Part shown: piece after piece, positions 1 through 5,109 of the stretch | Layout: each line of letters begins with the position of its first letter | How positions within the stretch are numbered: the stretch's first letter is position 1 | Origin: Thermotoga sp. | GTDB lineage: Bacteria > Thermotogota > Thermotogae > B21-G9 | Assembly (NCBI GenBank): GCA_003641545.1 | Contig: QNAU01000104.1 | Location: forward strand, 1-5,109 | Length of the DNA: 5,109 bases | Direction: 5' to 3' | Translations under genes and position numbers: made by a program | Notes under the pieces: model-generated | Database searches by the model: none | The model's input: the letters and a program-made list of their open reading frames with translations, nothing else | Told to the model about the DNA's origin: nothing

Positions 1-3000
1 GATAAAGATGAAATATCCAATTTCATCTCCCAGATCGAGTCAGAGACATGATCACCCGATATTATCTCTGTTCTATCGAAGACCAGTTGTGTCCCTGCAA
101 TTTCCTGATTATCTTGAGCCTCGATCTTGACCAGAAGGACTCCCTTGGGAGCGAACACTGTTCCAGTCATGGGAGATAGGATCTCCAACATCGGTGGAGT
201 TCCATCGATTATGAAAGTCAACCATGATGAGTTCATGTTTCCTTCCATGTCCTCTGCCCTTGCCTCGATGATATGAGGCCCCTCGGACATGGTGAGGGTT
301 TCGACCTCGAAGCTCCAGGAAGGATCTCCTGCGGGCAAGGATATTCGGTCGATCTTGACGCTATCAACGAATATGCTCAGGAATCGAAGATCGACATTGT
401 CCGAAGCTTCTCCGTCTATGATCAGTGGATCACCCGATAAAATAATGGTGTTGTTCTCGGGGGAAAGAATGGAGATGTCCGGTGATACGATCTCCGTCAG
501 ATAGAACTTTACGATGCATTCTGCTTTATGACCGGAAGGGTCCATGGCAGCAATGAGAATGTCATGCTCCCCGATATCAAGCCCTTGGGTATCAACGGTC
601 CAGCTCCAGTTTCCGTTAACAATGGTAGAGGTGATCTCATGGGCTGTTCCATCGTCCAAGGTAAAGGTCAGGCTGTTGATTTTGTAGTCATCCCAGCAAG
701 ATCCATTGATCTCCATAGGTCTCCCCTGGACCACTGTCTCATCCTCCGATGGAGATAATATCGCTACTTCCGGTGAGATGTGATCCTCGACATCGATCGT
801 TATCCCGCTGATCACATACTTCTGCTCCTTCGTGATCGCTTTCACTTCAATTCTGTGTTTTCCTTCTTCAAGAGGAGTAGTATTGAGTTCAAAGGAGAAG
901 GAAGACCAATCACCAGAGATGTCCACTGCGTCAATCCACTCTCCGTCATCGATGCTCCACTGCACGGTATTCAATCCCATGGTAGAATGGGCCGATCCTG
1001 TGAACTCTACAATATCGGTATGCGTGACCCTGTTGCCATCCTCTGGGGATGTAATAAGCACACTAGGGAGGGAATAGATAGTCACGTTGAACGAGAAGAG
1101 CTTCTCGGTGTTCAGGGACCCCATATTGGACAGTATCACGTGCTCTAGATCTTCTCCTGACAGGTATGAGGTCAGCGTCCCTGATGATATCTCCTCGTTC
1201 ATTTCATAAGCACTGAAATCCGAATGTGATTCACACTTCTGGTAGTTCTCATTGTCAGTGAAATATAGGTCCAGATTTCTGCCTGTATCAGCCATCCTGG
1301 AGAACGTGTTTTCTGTGAAGAAATTCTTTCCGTGAAGGAATGCATACTCGACATCAAATTCCACATGGATGAGGTATTCCCCGTCCTCTATCCCTTCGGT
1401 CATCTGCGATGCGGATGGTCTGTTGATCCTGCTCGGCATGTTGAATGTATGAGTGTAAAGGGTATCTGTCTGACTGCTAGATATGATCTGTGTAACCTGA
1501 AGATTTCCACCGCTGTCAGGAGGATCCTCCCCAAGTTCGCATGACGCCTGGGTCCAGTAGTTCCTGCTGTCCCCTATATCGAAAACAACCTCACCGCTTG
1601 TATCGGTGTGCCCCCATGTGGATATCGTAAGAGATTGCGGGTCATAATAGCTCTCTGTTGCAAGAAGGACCCTTGCTCCATCGACCGGCCTACCGGATGG
1701 ATCAAGGACCAACGCCTTAAAATACGCAGTGTCGGAGTAGTTATCTGTCACTGTTTCCATATAACCATCACTCCGCCAGACGGATACAGTGGATAGTTCC
1801 CTCCCCCAGCTTCCGGGAAAATCCGCATCGTAGTTGCCGAACACATCTATGCCGGTTCCTCCGTCCGACCAGTAATTATCCCAATGATGCCACCCCCTCT
1901 CCCAGAACTCTGACCAGACATGGTCCTCGCCAGTGTTCATTATACCCCTCGCGGGGATAAGGGAGGCTCGTGCTGCAGCAATGGTAAGGTCCTGGAGCTC
2001 GCCACAGTTCCCGTAGTGGTTGCGTGAGATCCTCACGGGCTGAACGGAACGAGCAGGATTTCTGCCAATTCTCTCGCTTTCTTCTCTTACATTGAGTGGT
2101 AGTGTTTTCTCGACCCAATTAGAGACCTTCTCGATCGCGTGGTCCTTGTAATCGAAGGGACGCCGATTCCCGGTCCCGTTGTTCAAATAGCCACCAGGTG
2201 CTTTATAAGAATCACCATCCCACATGGTTCCGACACCTGATAGTATGTCGCTTAAAAGCGGAGGGGTTGCGTTCTTGGGATATAGGACCGTGCTGGATGA
2301 TGTATCCGATGGATAGGATGAATCCGCATGATTGAAGATATAATCCCTCCAGAACTCCCCACCGGATGAAGGAGCTCCGGTACTCGGATTGATATATGTC
2401 GGGTCCTCGTCCGTTATTTTCGGGTGAACGATATTCCAGTAGTATATATCGACCGGAAGATCGAAGGATGTTCTGACACCGGATTCGTTCACCCAGTATC
2501 TCACCGTGGAGTGATCTGGGAAATCTACGATGTCGGCATAATCTATGACCAGATCGTTCTCATAGAGCATCTCCACGTTGTCCATGAACACTTGCGGGTA
2601 TACTGTCGACCTCTTCAGCACCTCTGGAGGAGTATGAGATATGGAGAATGAGAGTTCATCAAGGAACCTTGGATCTGAGCAGTCGAGTATCAGCTGCCCA
2701 TATACCGAAGCCTTGCTACTGCCGATCTCCAGGAAGGTTCTTGTCAGATTCACCCGGGTCCATTCGGGGACCTTGTCGATGGCCTGGAGAGCTGTATTGG
2801 GAAGGAGGTTTTCAGGCTGGTCCATAACAATAACCCCAAGATCGGGATCAAAATGGAACGATGCTATTTCACCTGGAGAAAGATACATGGAAGATGAATA
2901 TTGATCCAGTATCTCCCAGGGCTTCTCTTCGCTTGGAGTATCTGCTGAAACGAACATGATAACTGGAATAATTGTTAGAATTAACATAAGGAAGATACCA

Positions 3001-3050
3001 ACATGACGAAATTTCCAATACACAATTCCACCTTGATCCATTATAGTCAT
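1..3050 (-). CDS. Secreted transglutaminase-like protein with tandem Ig-like repeats (C-terminus outside window)
   Basis: I translated this strand in full: at least 1016 codons are open with no stop, and the frame continues past base 1. A stop lies directly before the ATG at 3050; a second in-frame ATG at 3041 is an equally possible start, and neither has a clear Shine-Dalgarno site, so the message may be leaderless. Residues about 17-34 are a hydrophobic signal segment (core GIFLMLILTIIPVIMFVSA), with likely cleavage after Ala36. Residues about 305-400 are a transglutaminase/papain-like core: NCGEL with Cys349, EDHVWSEFW with His377 and HHWDN with Asp391, the order and spacing of the family triad. 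Residues about 438-520 resemble a carboxypeptidase-regulatory-like beta domain (LDPSGRPVDGARVLLA). From about 662 four Ig-like repeats begin at 662, 760, 857 and 953, each opening with a P-x-hydrophobic-x-I-x-SP motif. At least eleven N-x-S/T sequons fit an exported glycoprotein. Substrate is unknown; a peptidase, amidase or crosslinking role are all possible. Anchoring cannot be judged because the C-terminus is missing. Confidence 0.9.
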   Translation of the reverse strand, partial: MTIMDQGGIVYWKFRHVGIFLMLILTIIPVIMFVSADTPSEEKPWEILDQYSSSMYLSPGEIASFHFDPDLGVIVMDQPENLLPNTALQAIDKVPEWTRVNLTRTFLEIGSSKASVYGQLILDCSDPRFLDELSFSISHTPPEVLKRSTVYPQVFMDNVEMLYENDLVIDYADIVDFPDHSTVRYWVNESGVRTSFDLPVDIYYWNIVHPKITDEDPTYINPSTGAPSSGGEFWRDYIFNHADSSYPSDTSSSTVLYPKNATPPLLSDILSGVGTMWDGDSYKAPGGYLNNGTGNRRPFDYKDHAIEKVSNWVEKTLPLNVREESERIGRNPARSVQPVRISRNHYGNCGELQDLTIAAARASLIPARGIMNTGEDHVWSEFWERGWHHWDNYWSDGGTGIDVFGNYDADFPGSWGRELSTVSVWRSDGYMETVTDNYSDTAYFKALVLDPSGRPVDGARVLLATESYYDPQSLTISTWGHTDTSGEVVFDIGDSRNYWTQASCELGEDPPDSGGNLQVTQIISSSQTDTLYTHTFNMPSRINRPSASQMTEGIEDGEYLIHVEFDVEYAFLHGKNFFTENTFSRMADTGRNLDLYFTDNENYQKCESHSDFSAYEMNEEISSGTLTSYLSGEDLEHVILSNMGSLNTEKLFSFNVTIYSLPSVLITSPEDGNRVTHTDIVEFTGSAHSTMGLNTVQWSIDDGEWIDAVDISGDWSSFSFELNTTPLEEGKHRIEVKAITKEQKYVISGITIDVEDHISPEVAILSPSEDETVVQGRPMEINGSCWDDYKINSLTFTLDDGTAHEITSTIVNGNWSWTVDTQGLDIGEHDILIAAMDPSGHKAECIVKFYLTEIVSPDISILSPENNTIILSGDPLIIDGEASDNVDLRFLSIFVDSVKIDRISLPAGDPSWSFEVETLTMSEGPHIIEARAEDMEGNMNSSWLTFIIDGTPPMLEILSPMTGTVFAPKGVLLVKIEAQDNQEIAGTQLVFDRTEIISGDHVSDSIWEMKLDISSL

Positions 3051-3075
3051 TCATCTATCTAAACTTTTCAATCAT

Positions 3076-3105
3076 GTGTTGGACTGCACCCCGGATAGTC
3101 AACAC
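3076..3105. promoter_or_regulatory. Imperfect palindrome in the leader/promoter of the surface-protein gene
   Basis: The arms GTGTTG(G)ACT at 3076-3085 and AGTCAACAC at 3097-3105 are complementary over nine base pairs with one bulged G, around an 11-base loop. The site ends 25 bp before the ATG at 3050 of the minus-strand gene, so it lies in the core promoter or the 5' untranslated leader. It may be an operator, an RNA hairpin, or simply the end of an old IS3-type element, because its right half recurs at 3246-3258. No convincing TATA box is placed for this gene; AT-rich candidates lie further upstream on the minus strand around 3131-3165. Confidence 0.45.
3086..3105 (+). repeat. IS3-end-like sequence, copy 1
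   Basis: GCACCCC followed by GGATAGTCAACAC (3093-3105) is nearly repeated at 3246-3258. The stretch beginning TGGACTGCACCCC at 3080 has the style of IS3-family terminal repeats as I remember them; that link is inference. This copy sits beside the start of the surface-protein gene. Confidence 0.45.
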
Positions 3106-3237
3106 AGAAAATCAAATTCAGCTTCTAGCTCTTTTATCTAACTAACAATTAGAAATTATTTACTTCGGGCGAGAAGAAGACATTGAAAATTTGATTCCAA
3201 CTAATTTCCATCAGAAAATAATGAATATTGTTAGTAG

Positions 3238-3258
3238 GCCCGCTCGGATAGTGGACAC
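3238..3258 (+). repeat. IS3-end-like sequence, copy 2, left of orfA relic
   Basis: GGATAGTGGACAC at 3246-3258 matches GGATAGTCAACAC at 3093-3105 at 11 of 13 positions, in the same orientation, with similar C-rich sequence before it. It lies 33 bp before the ATG of the orfA relic, the usual place for the left terminal repeat of an IS3-type element. The two copies being direct rather than inverted suggests two left ends, not the two ends of one element. Confidence 0.5.
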
Positions 3259-3280
3259 TCTGATAAGTTATTGGATCTAT

Positions 3281-3288
3281 GGAAGTGA
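3281..3288 (+). promoter_or_regulatory. Shine-Dalgarno-like site of the orfA relic
   Basis: GGAAGTGA resembles the archaeal/bacterial ribosome binding consensus GGAGGTGA with one mismatch and lies three bases before the ATG at 3292. It supports that ATG as the original orfA start. Confidence 0.5.
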
Positions 3289-3291
3289 AGC

Positions 3292-3454
3292 ATGACAAAA
3301 CCGAGAAGCTACCACACTCGTGAGTTCAAGATGGCGATCCTATCACAGGTTGAAGTTGGGGTGCCCAGTGGGTAATATCACCTTCGAGAGGTCAAAGAGA
3401 GCTTTAGGGAGAATTCGGGAGCAAGGTGGAAATCGATGTGATGAATACGAATAA
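3292..3454 (+). pseudogene. Decayed IS3-like orfA (transposase helix-turn-helix subunit)
   Basis: The first frame reads MTKPRSYHTREFKMAILSQV and stops at TAA 3373-3375 after 27 residues. The pattern M-T-K-P-R-x-Y-x-T-R-E-F-K-x-A-x-L is the typical N-terminus of IS3-family OrfA proteins, which carry a DNA-binding helix-turn-helix. Past the stop, the same frame gives REVKESFRENSG, like the family's WKREFRENP block; a frame shifted by one then gives GGNRCDEYE, like the following GNGN-x-Y-x-x-E block, ending at TAA 3452-3454. About 20 residues of the helix-turn-helix seem to be missing between the first and second blocks. The leucine-zipper tail and all of orfB (the DDE domain) are absent. It is therefore a non-functional remnant. 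Family matches are from memory, not from a search. Confidence 0.7.
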
Positions 3455-3462
3455 AACCTAAG

Positions 3463-3512
3463 TTTGACAGTTAGCTCTCGCTGAGGATCTCAGAAAAATC
3501 CATTTGACAGTT
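3463..3512 (+). repeat. Direct repeat TTTGACAGTT, 40 bp apart
   Basis: The 10-mer TTTGACAGTT occurs at 3463-3472 and again at 3503-3512, exactly 40 bp apart. Its reverse complement AACTGTCAAA lies at 3643-3652 within the transposase coding sequence, where it encodes Leu-Thr-Val. The two direct copies bracket the gap between the orfA relic and the transposase and may be linked to the end of that element. No matching inverted copy is visible on the far side of the transposase. Confidence 0.5.
3481..3493. repeat. 13-bp palindrome CTGAGGATCTCAG
   Basis: CTGAG and CTCAG are perfect complementary arms around GAT. It sits between the two TTTGACAGTT copies, downstream of the transposase on the minus strand. 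It could be a protein site or a weak hairpin; function is unknown. Confidence 0.4.
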
Positions 3513-3520
3513 TGGATAAT

Positions 3521-3538
3521 CGGGGTGAAAACACCCCG
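3521..3538 (-). terminator. GC-rich hairpin after the transposase stop
   Basis: CGGGGTG (3521-3527) and CACCCCG (3532-3538) form a perfect 7-bp stem with a 4-base loop, five bases beyond the transposase TGA (3544-3546). Position and stem strength fit a transcript-end or message-stabilising hairpin. No T-tract follows on the minus strand, so a classic intrinsic terminator is not shown; it could instead be a sub-terminal structure of the insertion sequence. Confidence 0.45.
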
Positions 3539-3543
3539 AAAAG

Positions 3544-4968
3544 TCAGGTTTTCACTGATTTCAACCCCAATATCTCATTGGAAATCGGGTCGAAATTCGA
3601 AAATATCATCCTTTTCGATCCATTCTCTATTCGTTCATACGTAACTGTCAAATTCGATAACGATTGACGAATGAATTTTACTGAAGTATGCTTCAATTCA
3701 GATTGATCATAACGTATCATCGACATAATCAATTGAGACAGAAATCCAATCAACAGAGCTCCATAGATCGATGTGTTTGACCATACCCTCAGAGGCCTGA
3801 TATCAATCTCATTCTTCAATGAGTTGAATATCTTCTCGATGGAGTCCTTCTGACGATATATTTGGAGTAGCTCAGAAAGTGTCAAATCTTCACTCGATAC
3901 AAGGCAGAAAAATCCCTCTCGACCTGCAATGCAAGCCTTTTTCAATATTTTCTTAGCAGTATCTTCATCCATAGAATCCAATTTCGTCTGGTATGAATAC
4001 TCACAATCAACAAGGGGATTGTTTATACGGTACTTCCTCGGTAGTTTTCTCTTGTTGTCAAGGCTCTTTTGGATAGTTTCAGCTTCCCTGAACAATCTAT
4101 CAACTTTCCTGAACTTTGACTCCATCTGGTTTTTGTGAAGATCCTCAGAAAAGAAAAGATAATTGATCCTTGACGGAAATTTCTTCTTCAGACCATATAC
4201 TCCGTATCTTTCATCCACTAATTCTGGATTCAATTCTCTGAAGTTCTTGATCCATGTTTTATCATCACTTTTGTTGATCTGTCTGGCAGTCACATATTTG
4301 AGCTTATGAGCCTCAACCTTGTCCAGATTAGTCTTTCTATTCGCTCCCTGGTCGAATACGACCATAGAGCCAGGTTTCAGCCTGTTCACAACCTGATCAA
4401 AGGTATCATTGAAATGAACCTGATCGTTGATATTTCCCTCTCGAATGGTCATTCCTATTGGCATATCAATCGGTGTTGCCAATTCGGACAATCCAACTGT
4501 GATCTGTTTCTTGTCTGGTCTGTGGTCCCTGCTGTATCCTCTCTTTCCGATAGGACATTTATTTCCAAAAAGTACAATGCTGGTCCAATCGAAGTTGGTG
4601 TTGGTGTGAGGGAAATCGTAGATTCGAAAAATACTGTCTTGAACACCAAGCATGATCTCTTCATAGTTCTCACCAGTGATCTCAAAGACTCTGTAGATTG
4701 TTCTTTGTTCAAAACTGTCTATGTCGAAAGTTTCGAGCACTTCTTTTCTGTTGATCCAATCTGCAGCTCTCGTGATGCTGAGATTTTCTGTTAACCTGTA
4801 TGATATTAGAGCTTGGATCAGCGAGTTGATGTCTATTCCTCACTCTTTGAATTGTTTGAATAGATTGAAAAGATCCAATCTCTCATAATATTGTTGAACT
4901 GTGAGAATGGTTCCAATCGTGTAGATGCCGGTCGAATTTTACACAAAAGTGCCGGTTGAAAAATACAT
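3544..4968 (-). pseudogene. IS1634-family DDE transposase, N-terminus interrupted by stop codons
   Basis: The open part runs from GTG 4740 to TGA 3544 (398 residues, numbered here from that GTG). It carries the catalytic DDE residues of cut-and-paste transposases: Asp51 in NFDWTSIVLFG, Asp130 in VVFDQGANRKTN and Glu302 in YRQKDSIEKIFNSLK. The last block fits the IS4/IS1634 signature Y-2-[R/K]-3-E-6-K (Tyr295, Lys298, Glu302, Lys309). The block GYSRDHRPDKKQITVG at 69-84 is also family-typical. Upstream of the GTG the same frame keeps family-like sequence (INSLIQALISYRLTENLS, then GTILTVQQYYERLDL), but is broken by TGA at 4840-4842 within FKE-stop-GID. There is also a TAA at 4939-4941 just after ATG 4966-4968. 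No ATG, GTG or TTG lies in frame between that TGA and 4740, so a product would lack about 76 N-terminal residues. Most likely an inactivated copy; the core is otherwise intact, which implies recent loss. Confidence 0.8.
4926..4960 (-). repeat. 11-bp direct repeat TTCRACCGGCA, 24 bp apart
   Basis: On the minus strand TTCAACCGGCA (4960-4950) and TTCGACCGGCA (4936-4926) differ at one base and are offset by 24 bp, eight codons. In the transposase frame they read Ser-Thr-Gly-Thr-Phe and Ser-Thr-Gly-Ile-Tyr, with the TAA lying between them. This may be an imperfect duplication that broke the start of the gene, or a protein binding site. Confidence 0.4.
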
Positions 4969-5109
4969 CGTTCCGGACTGATTTCACTTTTTATCGGTAT
5001 TATTGTCCCCTTTGCTCCTCGCTTGATATTCAATGTCCTCGCTTCATATCGATCTCAGTCTGATACCGCTTGACCTATCCTACTCACTTTCATCTTCGGG
5101 ATTCTTTCC
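4969..5109. other. Non-coding flank upstream of the transposase
   Basis: No convincing gene is visible. All three minus-strand frames meet stops within the first 30 codons from the edge. An unrecognised plus-strand frame from ATG 5033 is open to the window end for only 25 full codons. The stretch holds the 20-bp-period repeat and an AT-rich CGATAAAAAG on the minus strand at about 4988-4997, a possible TATA-like element for the transposase. Confidence 0.4.
5016..5049 (+). repeat. Direct repeat TCCTCGCTTsATAT, 20-bp period
   Basis: TCCTCGCTTGATAT (5016-5029) and TCCTCGCTTCATAT (5036-5049) match at 13 of 14 positions and are exactly 20 bp apart, about two helical turns. They lie upstream of the transposase on its minus strand. 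An operator-like or sub-terminal insertion-sequence role is possible but not shown. Confidence 0.4.

Larger units (their letters stand above)
3051..3291. other. AT-rich intergenic spacer between divergent reading frames
   Basis: No reading frame of useful length lies here on either strand. The spacer separates the minus-strand surface-protein gene from the plus-strand IS3-like relic. It holds the palindrome at 3076-3105, two IS-end-like repeats, and two interleaved 9-bp inverted repeats: AATCAAATT 3110-3118 with AATTTGATT 3188-3196, and ACTAACAAT 3141-3149 with ATTGTTAGT 3227-3235. Base composition resembles the mobile-element side more than the surface-protein gene. Confidence 0.6.
3503..4968 (-). 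mobile_element. IS1634/IS4-type insertion sequence, ends not defined
   Basis: The element is recognised by its single DDE transposase gene and its AT-rich composition relative to the surface-protein gene. The left limit is placed at the TTTGACAGTT copy nearest the transposase, and the right limit at the presumed original start codon. No terminal inverted repeat pair or target-site duplication could be found by eye, so both limits are provisional, and the right end may lie beyond 5000 or outside the window. It abuts the IS3-like relic, which suggests insertion into or next to it. Confidence 0.45.

Noticed and set aside
289..2904. Several short plus-strand reading frames of 60-120 codons, and two minus-strand ones at 1876-2118 and 2869-3054
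   Set aside because: All overlap the 1016-codon minus-strand gene in other frames, show no family pattern, and are antisense or shadow translations of it.
3076..3258. CRISPR-like or tandem array in the spacer
   Set aside because: Only two diverged copies of a short word, with no regular repeat-spacer pattern and no cas genes.
3929..4794. Plus-strand frames of 60-162 codons and a minus-strand frame at 4455-4712
   Set aside because: They are shadows of the transposase, whose own frame carries the DDE motifs.
4833..5033. Minus-strand frame of 66 codons upstream of the transposase
   Set aside because: It runs out of frame across the region where the transposase frame shows family-like sequence (GTILTVQQYYERLDL), so it is a shadow; no similarity of its own is seen.
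5033..5109. Plus-strand frame from ATG 5033 open to the window end
   Set aside because: Only 25 full codons, no recognisable pattern and no clear ribosome binding site; too little to call a partial gene.
5080..5109. Acidic minus-strand tail GKNPEDESE followed by TAG at 5080-5082, as a possible C-terminus of an upstream gene
   Set aside because: Nine residues at the window edge cannot be distinguished from chance.
3503..5109. A complete insertion sequence with defined terminal inverted repeats and target duplication
   Set aside because: No inverted partner of the left-side words was found between 4968 and 5109, so complete ends cannot be claimed.

Overview
The window looks like a piece of archaeal chromosome, most likely euryarchaeal and possibly Thermoplasmata-related. 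This is an inference from three things: the style of the secreted Ig-repeat protein, the lack of a clear Shine-Dalgarno site in front of it, and a transposase that resembles IS1634-family proteins I remember from methanogens and relatives. No rRNA, tRNA, CRISPR array or metabolic operon is present to confirm it.

Layout. (1) Bases 1-3050 on the minus strand are one uninterrupted reading frame that runs off the left edge. It encodes a large secreted or surface protein: signal peptide, a beta-rich N-terminal part, a transglutaminase/papain-like catalytic domain with a visible Cys-His-Asp triad, a carboxypeptidase-regulatory-like beta domain, and at least four tandem Ig-like repeats. (2) Bases 3051-3291 are an AT-rich spacer. 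It holds an imperfect palindrome just in front of the big gene, and two copies, in the same orientation, of a sequence resembling IS3-type insertion sequence ends. (3) Bases 3292-3454 on the plus strand are a decayed orfA of an IS3-like element. (4) Bases 3455-3543 carry short repeats, a 13-bp palindrome and a GC-rich hairpin beside the transposase stop. (5) Bases 3544-4968 on the minus strand are an IS1634/IS4-type DDE transposase. Its catalytic core is intact, but its N-terminal part is cut by an in-frame TGA and probably also by a TAA. (6) Bases 4969-5109 hold no convincing gene, only a 20-bp-spaced direct repeat.

The window is therefore one extracellular protein gene whose 5' flank has become an insertion-sequence graveyard: an old IS3-type relic with a second element in or beside it. 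The mobile-element part is visibly more AT-rich than the surface-protein gene. The genes do not form a pathway. I see no convincing new defence or regulatory system. The points most worth a second look are the palindrome in the promoter/leader of the surface-protein gene, the repeated IS-end sequences, and the stop-interrupted transposase with otherwise well-preserved coding sequence.
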